This document shows positions 1 through 9,287 of a stretch of 64,000 bases of DNA, piece by piece. The DNA lies in NCBI RefSeq assembly GCF_052180245.1, contig NZ_CP197474.1, forward strand, positions 3,100,001-3,164,000, in the 5' to 3' direction. The position numbers and the translations under genes are program-made. Below the pieces are notes generated by a model. It was not told the origin of the DNA. It saw only the letters and a program-made list of their open reading frames with translations, and ran no database searches. The stretch is from Parapusillimonas sp013416435. Lineage in GTDB: Bacteria > Pseudomonadota > Gammaproteobacteria > Burkholderiales > Burkholderiaceae_B. Positions within the stretch are counted from its first letter, which is position 1; each line of letters opens with the position of its first letter.

Positions 1-348
1 AGGGCCGAAGGGAATCACCGCCCAGGCCGCCAGCGCGGGCATCAGGGTGACGACCGGCGCGAGAATATACAAGACCTTGTTGGCCTTGCTGGGCACGATG
101 ACTTCCTTGGTGAGAAGTTTGAACACGTCCGCAAAAGGCTGCAGCAGGCCGCGGTAGCCGACCCGGGTGGGCCCGAGGCGAACGTGCATGGCGCCGATCA
201 TCTTGCGTTCCCAGTAAGTCAGGTAGGCTACGCACAGGATGATGGGGACGGCGATGACTACGATCTTGACGAGCGTCCATACGACCAGCCACGCGGTGGG
301 GCCCAGCAGGCCCACGCCATAGTTTTCAAGAACTGTAAGCCACTCCAT
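1..348 (-). CDS. nuoH: NADH-quinone oxidoreductase subunit H (partial, 3' end outside window)
   Basis: Only the N-terminal 116 residues are present; the gene runs off the left edge. NuoH is a membrane subunit of complex I that forms the quinone-entry region where the peripheral arm meets the membrane arm. The translated start (MEWLTVLENYGVG) is followed by a hydrophobic helix, then the conserved family segment YWERKMIGAMHVRLGP and LLQPFADVFKLLTKE. Its ATG shares one base with the nuoG stop codon, so translation is probably coupled. It is the eighth gene in the canonical nuo order on the minus strand. Identification is secure; the C-terminal part cannot be assessed. Confidence 0.95.
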   Translation of the reverse strand, partial: MEWLTVLENYGVGLLGPTAWLVVWTLVKIVVIAVPIILCVAYLTYWERKMIGAMHVRLGPTRVGYRGLLQPFADVFKLLTKEVIVPSKANKVLYILAPVVTLMPALAAWAVIPFGP

Positions 349-2678
349 TAGACTCGCTCCACCGTCAGTTGGCCGGAACCGCTGCCCAGCGCCAGAGTTT
401 CATTGAACGCCGTCGCGATACGCACGCAACCAGGGGCAACCGTATCGTCCAGCTGCACCGCCAGAACCACCTCGCCCTGGGCGCTGCCCACACGCACGGC
501 GGCGTCGGCCGCAATGCCAAGGCCGGCCATCGTGCCGGCGGACATGCGAGCCTTGGGAGGCAGCGATGCGGAAGCCTGCTGCAAGGGTTCGGAGCGGCGC
601 ACCAGCGCATCGCTGCGGTAGATGGGTACGTCGGCCACCCTTTCGAGCCCGGCCGCGGGCGCCGCAAGCGCCGGCAATGCCGCAACCTGATTGGACAGAC
701 GGGCTTCGACGCCGCCGACCATGACGGAATCGCGAACCGATTCGGAGGTTTCGTCTTCGAAGCCCTGGAGATCGAGCAAATTGCCCAGAACACGCAACAC
801 CTTCCAGGCCGGACGGGTATCCGCGTACGGCGCCGCGACACCCTTGAAGCTTTGCACCCGGCCTTCGATGCTGACGAAGGTGCCCGAAGTTTCGGTGAAA
901 GGAGAAATGGGCAGCATGACGTCGGCCCATTCTTCAGCCGCCGAGCGGAACGACGTCAGTGCGACCTTGAATGAGGCCGACTTGAGAGTCTGGAGCGCTC
1001 GGGCGCCATTGTCGCTGTCAAGGGCCGGCTCGGCATGGAGCACGACATAGGCTTTCAGCGGTTGCTGAAGCATCTGCTCGGCAGTAAGTCCGCCGCGGAC
1101 CGGCACGGCCCCGGCCAGGTATCCGCCCACGGTATTGCCACCCGAGGTCAGGAAGCCCAATGTCGCCTGTGCGGCCTTGGCAAGTTCCGACGCATTCGCA
1201 GCAATCAGGCTGGCATGGGCGGATGCCATGGCCATGTCGCCCAGGAAAACACCGACGCGTTGTCCGGAGGCCAGGCCGGCCGCGACCAGCCGAGCCGCCT
1301 CGGTGGGCTGAACATTGGCCAGGCCGTCTGGTGTGGATGGCTCTGCCGTGTTCTGCGCCAGCGCGACCAGCACCTCTGCCACGGCGTTGGGCACTTGGCT
1401 GGGGGCAACCGTGATCCGGCCGGCGACAGGGAACAGAGGGTCTTCGGCGGCCGAGTCGATGAAGAAGATCTGCGTGCCGCGCTTGGCAGCCTGGCGCAGG
1501 CGCTGGGCCAGCAACGGCTGCTCCTTGCGCAGGACCGAGCCTACGACGAGCACGCGATCGAGTTCGCCGAAGTCGGCCACGGACATGCCCAGCCAGGGCA
1601 CGCCGGCAACGGCCTGGTCGAGCGTCGGATCGATGGCGCGCAAGCGGAAATCGACATTCTCGGAACCGACGGCGCGCATCAGACGGGCCAATAAAGCGAG
1701 TTCCTCGGTGGTGGCCATGGGGCTGCCGATGCCGCCGATTTGATCGCCGCCAAACTGCTCGCGCACGTTGCTCAACCCTTGGGCGACGACTTGCAGCGCG
1801 TCGGTCCAGGACGCCTCGCGCCATTGGCCGTCTTCGCCCTTCACCATGGGATGGGCAAGGCGGTCATGCGTATACAGGCCTTCATAGGAAAAACGATCAC
1901 GGTCGCTGATCCAGCACTCGTTGACGTCTTCGTTCTCGAAGGGCACGACCCGCAGCACACGGTCGAGCTTGGTCTGCACGACCAGATTGGCGCCCAGGCT
2001 GTCGTGCGGACTCACCGAACGGCGTCGCGCCATTTCCCAGGTACGCGCCGAAAACTTGAACGGTTTCGAAAGCAAGGCGCCAACCGGGCAGATGTCTATC
2101 ATGTTGCCGGAAAGCTCGGACTCGACCGCCTTGCCGACGAACGTCGTGATTTCGGAGTGCTCGCCCCGGTTGACCATGCCGATTTCCATGATCCCGCCGA
2201 TCTCCTGGCCGAAGCGGACGCAGCGGGTGCAATGGATGCACCGTTGCATGCCGTCGGTGGAAATGAGCGGGCCCATGCTCTTGGCGACGACCACGCGCTT
2301 TTCTTCCTGGTAGCGCGACGCCGAAGCCCCGTATCCGACGGCCAGGTCCTGCAACTGGCATTCGCCGCCCTGGTCGCAGACCGGACAGTCGAGCGGGTGA
2401 TTGATCAGCAGGAATTCCATGACGCTCTTCTGGGCCGCAATGGCCTTGGGCGAGCGCGTATGCACGATCATTCCGTTGGTGACCGGTGTTGCACAGGCAG
2501 GCAGGGCCTTGGGCGCCTTTTCGACGTCGACCAGGCACATGCGGCAGTTGGCGGCCACGGAAAGTTTCTTGTGATAGCAAAAATGCGGCACGAACACCCC
2601 GAGCTTGTGGGCGGCCTGGATAACCATGCTGCCTTCGGGTGCTTCTACTTTGATGCCGTCGATGGTGAGTTCAACCAT
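348..2678 (-). CDS. nuoG: NADH-quinone oxidoreductase subunit G
   Basis: NuoG is the large iron-sulfur subunit of the complex I electron-input module. The 776-residue product has the N-terminal [2Fe-2S] ferredoxin fold (Cys pattern from residue 34, ending CRMC), the HPLDCPVCDQGGEC segment giving His/Cys ligands of the N5 cluster, the CIHCTRCVRF...CPVGAL pattern of the [4Fe-4S] N4 site, and a molybdopterin-oxidoreductase-like C-terminal half. The C-terminal half is divergent, as is normal for NuoG. The gene lies 15 bases after nuoF and overlaps nuoH by one base. Length and cysteine spacing are typical, and nothing appears broken. Confidence 0.97.
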   Translation of the reverse strand: MVELTIDGIKVEAPEGSMVIQAAHKLGVFVPHFCYHKKLSVAANCRMCLVDVEKAPKALPACATPVTNGMIVHTRSPKAIAAQKSVMEFLLINHPLDCPVCDQGGECQLQDLAVGYGASASRYQEEKRVVVAKSMGPLISTDGMQRCIHCTRCVRFGQEIGGIMEIGMVNRGEHSEITTFVGKAVESELSGNMIDICPVGALLSKPFKFSARTWEMARRRSVSPHDSLGANLVVQTKLDRVLRVVPFENEDVNECWISDRDRFSYEGLYTHDRLAHPMVKGEDGQWREASWTDALQVVAQGLSNVREQFGGDQIGGIGSPMATTEELALLARLMRAVGSENVDFRLRAIDPTLDQAVAGVPWLGMSVADFGELDRVLVVGSVLRKEQPLLAQRLRQAAKRGTQIFFIDSAAEDPLFPVAGRITVAPSQVPNAVAEVLVALAQNTAEPSTPDGLANVQPTEAARLVAAGLASGQRVGVFLGDMAMASAHASLIAANASELAKAAQATLGFLTSGGNTVGGYLAGAVPVRGGLTAEQMLQQPLKAYVVLHAEPALDSDNGARALQTLKSASFKVALTSFRSAAEEWADVMLPISPFTETSGTFVSIEGRVQSFKGVAAPYADTRPAWKVLRVLGNLLDLQGFEDETSESVRDSVMVGGVEARLSNQVAALPALAAPAAGLERVADVPIYRSDALVRRSEPLQQASASLPPKARMSAGTMAGLGIAADAAVRVGSAQGEVVLAVQLDDTVAPGCVRIATAFNETLALGSGSGQLTVERV

Positions 2679-2693
2679 TAGCGTGTCCTGACC

Positions 2694-4061
2694 CTACAGA
2701 TATTTGGGCACCACACAGCTCTTGTGCTCGATGTGGTGTGCGAACTCGTCGCGGAAATGCTTGATGAAGCTGCGTACCGGCATGGCGGCCGCATCGCCCA
2801 GCGCACAGATCGTGCGCCCCATGATGTTCTGGGCGACGTTGTCGAGGACGTCGAGATCCTCGGGCCGGCCTTGGCCGTTTTCGATGCGCGCCAGCATGCG
2901 GTACAGCCAGCCGGTACCTTCACGGCATGGCGTGCATTGGCCGCAGCTTTCTTCGTAATAGAAATAGGACAGGCGCAGCAGGGATTTCACCATGCAGCGG
3001 GTTTCGTCCATGACGATGACGGCGCCCGAGCCGAGCATGGAGCCGGCCTTGGCGATGGAGTCGTAGTCGAGGTTGGTTTGCATCATGATGTCGGCGGGTA
3101 GCACGGGGGCGCTGGAGCCGCCCGGGATGACCGCCTTGAGCTTGCGGCCGCCACGCATGCCGCCGGCAAGCTCGAGCAGCTTGCTGAAGGGCGTGCCCAG
3201 GGGGACTTCATAGTTGCCGGGCAGTTCGACGTCGCCGGATATCGAGAACAGCTTGGTGCCGCCGGCATTGGGCACGCCGATATCCAAGTATTCTTGCCCG
3301 CTGTTGCGGAAAATCCAGGGAACGGCCGCGAAGGTTTCCGTGTTGTTGATCGTCGTGGGCTTGCCGTACAGGCCGAAACTGGCGGGAAACGGCGGCTTGA
3401 ACCGAGGCTGTCCTTTCTTGCCTTCGAGCGATTCGAGCAAGGCGGTTTCTTCGCCGCAGATGTACGCACCGTAGCCGTGAAAGGCATGCAGCTGGAAATT
3501 GAAGCCCGAACCCAGGATGTTGTCGCCCAGGAAACCGGCCTCGCGGGCCTGCTCCAGAGCGCGCTCGAAACGATCGTAGATTTCGAATATTTCGCCGTGG
3601 ATGTAGTTGTAGCCCACGGTGATGCCCATGGCGTATGCCGCGATGGCCATGCCTTCGATCACGATATGCGGATTGAAGCGCAGGATGTCCCGGTCCTTGA
3701 AGGTGCCCGGCTCGCCTTCGTCGGAATTGCACACCAGGTACTTCTGCCCAGGAAGCGTGCGCGGCATGAAGCTCCACTTCAAGCCGGTCGGAAAGCCCGC
3801 GCCGCCCCGGCCGCGCAAGCTGGATGCCTTGACCTCGGCAATGACGTCATCGGGCGTCATCCCCGTGGTGAGGATTTTGCGCAGGGCCTCGTAGCCGCCG
3901 CGCTTGACGTAGTCTTCCAGCCCCCAGTTAGAGCCGTCCAGCCCCGCGACGATCTGCGGGTTGATATGGCGGTCGTGGAAGATCATGCTGTTGGACAGAT
4001 CATCGCCCGGGTTGGGCGTCAGTCCTTGCGAAAATCGCTGCAACAGACCGGGCGCGCTCAT
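2694..4061 (-). CDS. nuoF: NADH-quinone oxidoreductase subunit F
   Basis: NuoF binds NADH, FMN and the N3 [4Fe-4S] cluster, and is where electrons enter complex I. In the 455-residue product the glycine-rich FMN/NADH segments GRGGAGFPTGLKW and SDEGEPGTFKDRDI are clear. The C-terminal cluster motif is ESCGQCTPCREG plus a distal Cys near ICALGDAAA. The start ATG overlaps the nuoE stop (ATGA), which fixes the start and implies translational coupling. The N-terminal 30 residues are slightly longer and more variable than in E. coli but match the beta-proteobacterial form. Confidence 0.97.
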   Translation of the reverse strand: MSAPGLLQRFSQGLTPNPGDDLSNSMIFHDRHINPQIVAGLDGSNWGLEDYVKRGGYEALRKILTTGMTPDDVIAEVKASSLRGRGGAGFPTGLKWSFMPRTLPGQKYLVCNSDEGEPGTFKDRDILRFNPHIVIEGMAIAAYAMGITVGYNYIHGEIFEIYDRFERALEQAREAGFLGDNILGSGFNFQLHAFHGYGAYICGEETALLESLEGKKGQPRFKPPFPASFGLYGKPTTINNTETFAAVPWIFRNSGQEYLDIGVPNAGGTKLFSISGDVELPGNYEVPLGTPFSKLLELAGGMRGGRKLKAVIPGGSSAPVLPADIMMQTNLDYDSIAKAGSMLGSGAVIVMDETRCMVKSLLRLSYFYYEESCGQCTPCREGTGWLYRMLARIENGQGRPEDLDVLDNVAQNIMGRTICALGDAAAMPVRSFIKHFRDEFAHHIEHKSCVVPKYL

Positions 4062-4552
4062 GCCGACTCCCCATGCTGTTTAAGTTCCTGGATCATTGCA
4101 TCTATCCTTTCCGGAGACATGCGTACGCACATATGGTGATTGTTCATGAGCATGACGGGCGAATCACCGCAAGCCCCCATGCACTCACCCTCCATCAAGG
4201 TGAACAGCCCATCGGGCGTGGTCTCGTGGAAATCGATGCCCAGTTTCTGCTTCAGGTAATCGGCCGCCTTCACGCCGTCGCGCAAGGCACAGGGCAGGTT
4301 GGTGCATACCGTGATCTTGAAGCGACCGACGGGATGCGTATTGAACATGTTGTAGAAAGTGGCGACTTCCTGCACGGCAATGGAAGGAACGCGCAGGTAA
4401 GCGGCGATGTCGTCGATGACTTCAGTGGATACCCAGCCCTTCTCTTCCTGTGCAATGGTCAGCGCCGCCATGATGGCGGACTGTTGCTGGTCCTGCGGGA
4501 ACTTCGTGAGCTCCCGGTCGATTTTCTGATAGGCTTGTTCGGAAAGCAGCAT
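4058..4552 (-). CDS. nuoE: NADH-quinone oxidoreductase subunit E
   Basis: NuoE is the 24-kDa thioredoxin-like [2Fe-2S] subunit (N1a) that pairs with NuoF. The 164-residue product has an N-terminal helical bundle and two ligand pairs, CTNLPC and CMGAC, in the expected order. The sequence EVATFYNMFNTHPVGR is typical of the family. It overlaps nuoF by four bases and follows nuoD after a 35-base gap. Length is standard. Confidence 0.96.
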   Translation of the reverse strand: MLLSEQAYQKIDRELTKFPQDQQQSAIMAALTIAQEEKGWVSTEVIDDIAAYLRVPSIAVQEVATFYNMFNTHPVGRFKITVCTNLPCALRDGVKAADYLKQKLGIDFHETTPDGLFTLMEGECMGACGDSPVMLMNNHHMCVRMSPERIDAMIQELKQHGESA

Positions 4553-4587
4553 ATTTTGAATCCGGTTTTTACCTTGGCTCGCGCCGG

Positions 4588-5844
4588 TTAACGGTCGATT
4601 TCGCCAAACACGATGTCTTGCGTACCAATGATGGTGACGGCATCGGCGATCATGTGTCCGCGCGCCATTTCGTCCATGGACTGCAAATGGGCAAAGCCGG
4701 GCGCGCGAATCTTCATGCGGTAAGGCTTGTTGGCGCCGTCGGAGACCATGTAGATGCCGAACTCGCCTTTCGGGTGCTCGACGCCCGCATAGACTTCACC
4801 GGCCGGCACATGCATGCCTTCGGTAAAGAGCTTGAAATGGTGAATCAAGTCTTCCATGCCCGTCTTCATTTTCTCGCGGGAAGGCGGAGCGACCTTGTGG
4901 TTGTCGACAATGACGGGGCCGGGGTTGTTGCGCAGCCATTCCACGCATTGCCGGATGATGCGATTGCTTTCGCGCATTTCGGCCACGCGGACCAGATAGC
5001 GGTCGTAGCAATCGCCGTTCACGCCGACGGGGATGTCGAATTCCAGGCGGTCATAGACTTCATATGGCTGGGTGCGGCGCAAGTCCCACTCGACGCCGGA
5101 TCCCCGCAGCATGGGGCCGGTAAAGCCCAGCGCCTTGGCGCGGTCGGGATCCACCACGCCCACGCCCACCAGGCGCTGCTTCCAGATGCGGTTGTCGGTC
5201 AGCAGGGTTTCATATTCGTCGACGCAGGCCGGGAAGCGATTGGTGAAGTCTTCGATGAAGTCGAGCAGCGAGCCGGAGCGTGCCTCGTTCATGGCGCGCA
5301 CTTCTTTTTCGCCACGGTACTTGCTGGACTGGCCGTACTGGGGCATGGCATCGGGCAAGTCGCGATACACGCCGCCCGGCCGGTAGTAGGCCGCGTGCAT
5401 CCGCGCGCCCGACACGGCCTCGTAGCAGTCCATGAGGTCTTCGCGTTCGCGGAACGCATACAGGAAGACGGCCATGGCGCCGACGTCGAGCGCATGCGAA
5501 CCCAGCGACATGAGGTGATTGAGCAGGCGAGTGATCTCGTCGAACATGACGCGGATGTACTGCGCCCGCAAGGGCACCTGGACGCCCAGCAGCTTTTCCA
5601 CCGCCATGACATAAGCGTGCTCGTTGCACATCATGGACACGTAGTCCAGGCGGTCCATATAAGGCAGCGCCTGCAGGAAGGTTTTGTGCTCGGCCAGCTT
5701 TTCGGTGGCGCGATGCAGCAGGCCGATGTGCGGATCCGCCCGCTGGATGACTTCGCCGTCCAGCTCCAGAACCAGGCGCAGCACGCCGTGGGCGGCCGGG
5801 TGTTGGGGACCGAAGTTGAGTGTGTAGTTCTTGATGTCAGCCAT
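4588..5844 (-). CDS. nuoD: NADH-quinone oxidoreductase subunit D
   Basis: NuoD (49-kDa subunit) is homologous to the large subunit of [NiFe] hydrogenases and, together with NuoB, forms the quinone-binding pocket. The 418-residue product begins with NYTLNFGPQHPAAHGVLRL, the family hallmark whose His lies near the quinone head group, and ends with QDIVFGEIDR, the standard C-terminus. Conserved internal segments DPHIGLLHRATEKL and KIRAPGFAHLQ are present. It lies three bases after nuoC. A 607-residue frame runs antisense to it, which is a codon-bias artefact. Confidence 0.97.
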   Translation of the reverse strand: MADIKNYTLNFGPQHPAAHGVLRLVLELDGEVIQRADPHIGLLHRATEKLAEHKTFLQALPYMDRLDYVSMMCNEHAYVMAVEKLLGVQVPLRAQYIRVMFDEITRLLNHLMSLGSHALDVGAMAVFLYAFREREDLMDCYEAVSGARMHAAYYRPGGVYRDLPDAMPQYGQSSKYRGEKEVRAMNEARSGSLLDFIEDFTNRFPACVDEYETLLTDNRIWKQRLVGVGVVDPDRAKALGFTGPMLRGSGVEWDLRRTQPYEVYDRLEFDIPVGVNGDCYDRYLVRVAEMRESNRIIRQCVEWLRNNPGPVIVDNHKVAPPSREKMKTGMEDLIHHFKLFTEGMHVPAGEVYAGVEHPKGEFGIYMVSDGANKPYRMKIRAPGFAHLQSMDEMARGHMIADAVTIIGTQDIVFGEIDR

Positions 5845-5847
5845 GCT

Positions 5848-6471
5848 TTAGCGCCCTGCTCCGTAGCCTTCTTCACGCACGACGCGCGGGTTGATCTCGC
5901 GCGGTTCTATCGTGACGGGTTGATAAATGACCCGCTTCTGCTCGGTGTCGTAACGCATCTCGACGTTGCCGGACAGGGGGAAGTCTTTACGGAAAGGATG
6001 CCCGATGAAACCGTAATCGGTCAGAATGCGGCGCAGGTCGGGATGGCCTTCAAAAACAATGCCGTAAAGGTCGAAAGCTTCGCGCTCGAACCAATTGACG
6101 GTGGGCCAGACATCGACCAGCGAGGCAATGACCGGAAACTCTTCGTCTTCGATGTAGGCCCGCACGCGCAGCCGAATGTTGTTCTTGACCGACAGCAGAT
6201 GAATAACCACGGCGAAGCGATGCGGATGCACGCTGGCGTCGGGCACATGGGTGGGCGCTCCCCAGGCGGAGTAATCGATGCCGCAGAGGTCGATGCATGT
6301 ATCGAAACCCAGAGAGGGAGTGTCTCGCAAAGTGGTACAGGCATCGGCCCAGCTCTTGGCCGGCACCACGAGCGTCAGCTCGTTCAGAGCCAGCGTCAGC
6401 GTGGCGGATTCGCCAAATGCGGCCTGCAGATTGTGTTGTAGCGTTTCGAGCCTAGTCATATCTCTATTCAA
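5848..6471 (-). CDS. nuoC: NADH-quinone oxidoreductase subunit C
   Basis: NuoC is the 30-kDa scaffold subunit of the complex I connecting module. The 207-residue product has the family signature ERE-A-FDLYGIVFEGHPDLRRIL and the basic C-terminal part PFRKDFPLSG. It is separate from nuoD, as in most proteobacteria and unlike the fused NuoCD of E. coli. It lies 25 bases downstream of nuoB and three bases before nuoD. The N-terminal region is the variable part and seems intact. Confidence 0.96.
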   Translation of the reverse strand: MNRDMTRLETLQHNLQAAFGESATLTLALNELTLVVPAKSWADACTTLRDTPSLGFDTCIDLCGIDYSAWGAPTHVPDASVHPHRFAVVIHLLSVKNNIRLRVRAYIEDEEFPVIASLVDVWPTVNWFEREAFDLYGIVFEGHPDLRRILTDYGFIGHPFRKDFPLSGNVEMRYDTEQKRVIYQPVTIEPREINPRVVREEGYGAGR

Positions 6472-6496
6472 CGTTGAACGCGGCAGCCCGGCGGGC

Positions 6497-6973
6497 TCAG
6501 CGCGCGATGGTGTTGGTCAGGCGGATCTTGTTCTGCATCTGGAGCAGGCCGTAGACCAGGGCCTCAGCCGTGGGAGGACAGCCGGGCACATAGACGTCGA
6601 CCGGAACGATGCGGTCGCAACCCCGGACCACCGAGTACGAATAGTGGTAGTAGCCCCCGCCGTTGGCACAGGAACCCATGGATACCACCCAGCGAGGCTC
6701 GGCCATCTGGTCGTACACCTTGCGCAAGGCGGGCGCCATCTTGTTGCACAGCGTGCCGGCGACGATCATGAGGTCTGATTGACGCGGGCTCGGACGAAAG
6801 ATGATGCCGAACTGATCCAGGTCGTAGCGTGCCGCCCCGGCGTGCATCATCTCGACCGCGCAGCATGCCAGGCCGAATGTCATGGGCCACAGCGAACCCG
6901 TCTTGGCCCAGTTCAGAAACTTGTCTGCACTGGTGGTGATAAAGCCTTCTTTCATAATGCCGTCGATAGCCAT
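6497..6973 (-). CDS. nuoB: NADH-quinone oxidoreductase subunit B
   Basis: NuoB (PSST) carries cluster N2, the terminal [4Fe-4S] cluster that reduces quinone. The 158-residue product shows all four ligands: the tandem Cys in LACCAVEMM, a Cys in GSCANGGGYY, and one in VPGCPPTAEAL. The conserved RPSPRQSDLMIVAG loop is present. It is the second gene of the nuo operon; the 108-base gap to nuoA is larger than the other gaps and holds no recognisable gene. Confidence 0.97.
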   Translation of the reverse strand: MAIDGIMKEGFITTSADKFLNWAKTGSLWPMTFGLACCAVEMMHAGAARYDLDQFGIIFRPSPRQSDLMIVAGTLCNKMAPALRKVYDQMAEPRWVVSMGSCANGGGYYHYSYSVVRGCDRIVPVDVYVPGCPPTAEALVYGLLQMQNKIRLTNTIAR

Positions 6974-7081
6974 ATATTTGCCTCGTAGGTCGGCCGGACG
7001 CCTGGCGTCCGGACCGACAAAAACACAAGCGGCGTTACCGCGATGCGTGCAGCCTGAAACCGTGCGCTTCAGGCCTTGCCG

Positions 7082-7441
7082 TTATTCCCAGTCGAGCGCG
7101 CCTTTTTTCCACTCGTAGATGAAGCCCACGGTGAGAATGGCGAGGAACACCATGACGGTCCAGAATCCAACCAGCCCGATGGTTCCGTTGGCGATGGCCC
7201 AGGGGAACAAAAATGCGATTTCCAGATCGAACATGATGAACAGGATCGCAACCAGGTAATAGCGCACGTCGAATTTCATGCGCGAATCGCCAAAGGCCTC
7301 GAAGCCGCACTCGTACTGCGAGAGCTTTTCCTCGTACGGACGATGCGGACCAAGCAAGCGACCGGCGGCAAGCAGCGCAAAACCTATCAGCGTCGCAACG
7401 ACAATAAACAGCAGAACGGGAAAGTACTGTTGCAGATTCAT
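7082..7441 (-). CDS. nuoA: NADH-quinone oxidoreductase subunit A
   Basis: NuoA is a small membrane subunit of complex I lying next to NuoH. The 119-residue product has three hydrophobic helices and the conserved loop YECGFEAFGDSRMKFDVRYYLVAI with its Cys. It is the first gene of the operon, preceded by an extended -10 promoter-like sequence about 35 bases upstream. Length is standard for a beta-proteobacterium. Confidence 0.96.
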   Translation of the reverse strand: MNLQQYFPVLLFIVVATLIGFALLAAGRLLGPHRPYEEKLSQYECGFEAFGDSRMKFDVRYYLVAILFIMFDLEIAFLFPWAIANGTIGLVGFWTVMVFLAILTVGFIYEWKKGALDWE

Positions 7442-7475
7442 CCGGGGCGTCCAATCACAATAAGTAAACTCTGGG

Positions 7476-7484
7476 ATTGTAGCA
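7476..7484 (-). promoter_or_regulatory. Probable nuo operon promoter (extended -10)
   Basis: On the minus strand the sequence reads TGCTACAAT, an extended -10 (TGn plus TACAAT), about 35 bases before the nuoA start codon. No good -35 is visible, which is acceptable for an extended -10. The terminator at 7577-7605 blocks readthrough from the porin, so nuo needs its own promoter in this interval. Confidence 0.5.
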
Positions 7485-7576
7485 TTTTGAGAGCGTCATT
7501 CGGCTGAAAGCCCTTGAACGGAAACAAGTTATTGGCTGCATGCCACCCTTTGCCGGACAAGGAAAAAACACACAGC

Positions 7577-7605
7577 AAAAAGCCACCCGAAAAGGGTGGC
7601 TTTTT
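7577..7605. terminator. Intrinsic terminator after the porin gene
   Basis: GCCACCC and GGGTGGC form a perfect 7-bp stem with a 5-base loop, flanked by A5 on one side and T5 on the other, so it works on either strand. It lies 82 bases past the porin stop and separates porin transcription from the nuo operon, both on the minus strand. Confidence 0.85.
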
Positions 7606-7635
7606 GTTGCAAGCCTGGCTTGCTGCGCTCTGTAT

Positions 7636-7679
7636 CGGCCCGGAAATCCGGGCCGACTCGGTGCATAGACGAGCTATGC
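7636..7679. repeat. Two adjacent inverted repeats downstream of the porin
   Basis: CGGCCCGG and CCGGGCCG (8-bp arms, AAAT loop, 7636-7655) are followed by GCATAG and CTATGC (7663-7679), the latter flanked by CGGT and ACCG. They lie between the porin stop and its terminator, so they probably form 3' UTR structures that protect the mRNA from decay. Function is inferred from position only. Confidence 0.4.
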
Positions 7680-7686
7680 GTACCGA

Positions 7687-8820
7687 TTAGAAGCGGTGAC
7701 GCAGACCGACGCCGATGACGGTCGATTTTGCATCAGGCAGGAACTGAGCGTGCTTGGTGTACGAACCGATAGCGTACACGTTGGTGCGCTTGGACAGGTC
7801 GTAGGTGTAGCCCAGGCTGTACGTTTGTTGCTTGTCGGTGTCCAGATCCGTACCGTTCCATGCATCGGGATTGCTACGGGGATCAGCCATGTGCCAGGAA
7901 GCCATTACCTTGCCGGCGCCCAAAGGAGCAGTCAAACCAACCAGGTAGGAATTGATCTTCAGGCCTTCAGCATTGACTTGGCCGGTGGGCAGTTGGCTAC
8001 CGAAGCTTTCAGCAGCGAACAGACCATTGCGGGTTTGGCCGTATGCCAAGTGCAGCTTGACGACTTCGAAGTCGTAGGCAGCACCCAGGTTCCAGGCGCG
8101 GACCGTGAAGCCGTCACCGGAAGTCTTGGTCTGGTCGTAGCTCAAAGCAGCGGTCAGAGGACCATTGGCGTAACGCAGACCGGTGGTGATACCACGGTTG
8201 TTAGGATCGTCGTTGCCGCTGATCTTGAACTGTTGCGTGCCGCTGGTGCGGAACGAGTAACCTGCACCAAACTGGAAGCCCGAGAAGCTGGGGGTTTGAT
8301 ACATGACCATGTTGTCCCAACGCACGGTGTTGACGGCCGTGAAGGCTGCACCGATGTTGGCTTGGCCGAAGCCTTGGCTGAACGGATCGATCGCGCCGAA
8401 GTACTTGGAACCGATGTTGGTTTGACGACCAACGTCCAGACGGCCCCATGCGTCGCTTTGCAGACCCAGGGTTGCCTGACGGCCGAACAGACGGTCGTTT
8501 TGAGCGTTGGATTGACCTTGGTTACCAGTACCCAGGTCGAAGCCGCTTTCCACTTGGAAAATGGCTTGCAGGCCATTGCCCAGATCTTCGGTACCACGCA
8601 GACCCCAACGGTTGCCGGACTGAACGCCGTTGATCATGCCAGTCTTGGTCGCTTTGGAATCGGTCGCGCCAGTGCGGCTAGCCGAGTAGCTGGTGTTACC
8701 TTTGACTTGTTGATAGCCAATACCACCGTCCAGGATACCGTAGAGGGTAACCGACGTTTCTGCTTGAGCAACGCCAGCAAAGCCGGCGACTAGAGCAGCA
8801 GCGAGCAGAGTCTTTTTCAT
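7687..8820 (-). CDS. Gram-negative general porin (Bordetella/Comamonas Omp32 type)
   Basis: This is an outer-membrane trimeric beta-barrel porin for passive diffusion of small solutes. The 377-residue precursor has a clear Sec signal peptide, MKKTLLAAALVAGFAGVAQA, and mature residues start ETSVTLYGILDGGIGYQ, the family signature. It has alternating amphipathic strands and ends VIGVGLRHRF, whose terminal Phe is recognised by the BAM machinery. It is a single gene with a purine-rich RBS (GGAG) ten bases before the ATG, a 467-base upstream gap and a strong downstream terminator. Substrate preference cannot be read from the sequence. Confidence 0.93.
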   Translation of the reverse strand: MKKTLLAAALVAGFAGVAQAETSVTLYGILDGGIGYQQVKGNTSYSASRTGATDSKATKTGMINGVQSGNRWGLRGTEDLGNGLQAIFQVESGFDLGTGNQGQSNAQNDRLFGRQATLGLQSDAWGRLDVGRQTNIGSKYFGAIDPFSQGFGQANIGAAFTAVNTVRWDNMVMYQTPSFSGFQFGAGYSFRTSGTQQFKISGNDDPNNRGITTGLRYANGPLTAALSYDQTKTSGDGFTVRAWNLGAAYDFEVVKLHLAYGQTRNGLFAAESFGSQLPTGQVNAEGLKINSYLVGLTAPLGAGKVMASWHMADPRSNPDAWNGTDLDTDKQQTYSLGYTYDLSKRTNVYAIGSYTKHAQFLPDAKSTVIGVGLRHRF

Positions 8821-9287
8821 GTAAGAAATCTCCGTAGATTTGAGTAACTAGAGCAGCGACTACCAAACTGTGCTGCTGCTCTTTCTAACTCCGCGATGGG
8901 AAGTTGCTGCTATTGCATCAAAATTCCGGCCTCGTGGCTACGACAGCTTCAGCAAAAGACGGGTTTTTCGCTGTCTCTGTTGGCTAGCAACAACAGAACA
9001 GCCCCAGGGGAAACAAAAAGTAAGGGATTACCCGGGTCTATTTGTGGCGATGATGCGACATCGGCAAGCTGCGTTTTTGTTTTAAGGGGCAATTTAAGTA
9101 TATGCCGCAAGCACCTGTTTTCATTAAGGCTTTTTCGGTGCTGCCCATTGCGGAAAAATCATACGTTTTTCAAGGATTTAACAGCTACGCCCCATCGGGA
9201 ATGACGGAAATTTACGTTCTGGACGCCTGTACGAAACGGCGCATTCCTGGATAATGTAACGATCCTCCGCCGTGACCGCATTACCCG
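8821..9287 (-). other. Intergenic region upstream of the porin, no gene seen
   Basis: These 467 bases separate the porin start from the end of the DUF1513 gene. No conserved reading frame is visible. The region presumably holds the porin promoter and a long 5' UTR; a minus-strand TATACT at 9097-9102 is a weak -10 candidate. Long leaders are common for porin mRNAs targeted by small RNAs, but no specific element could be identified. Confidence 0.4.

Noticed and set aside
4618..6441. A 607-codon open frame on the plus strand
   Set aside because: It is antisense to the clearly real nuoD and nuoC and has no recognisable protein features; long antisense frames arise from GC-rich codon bias.
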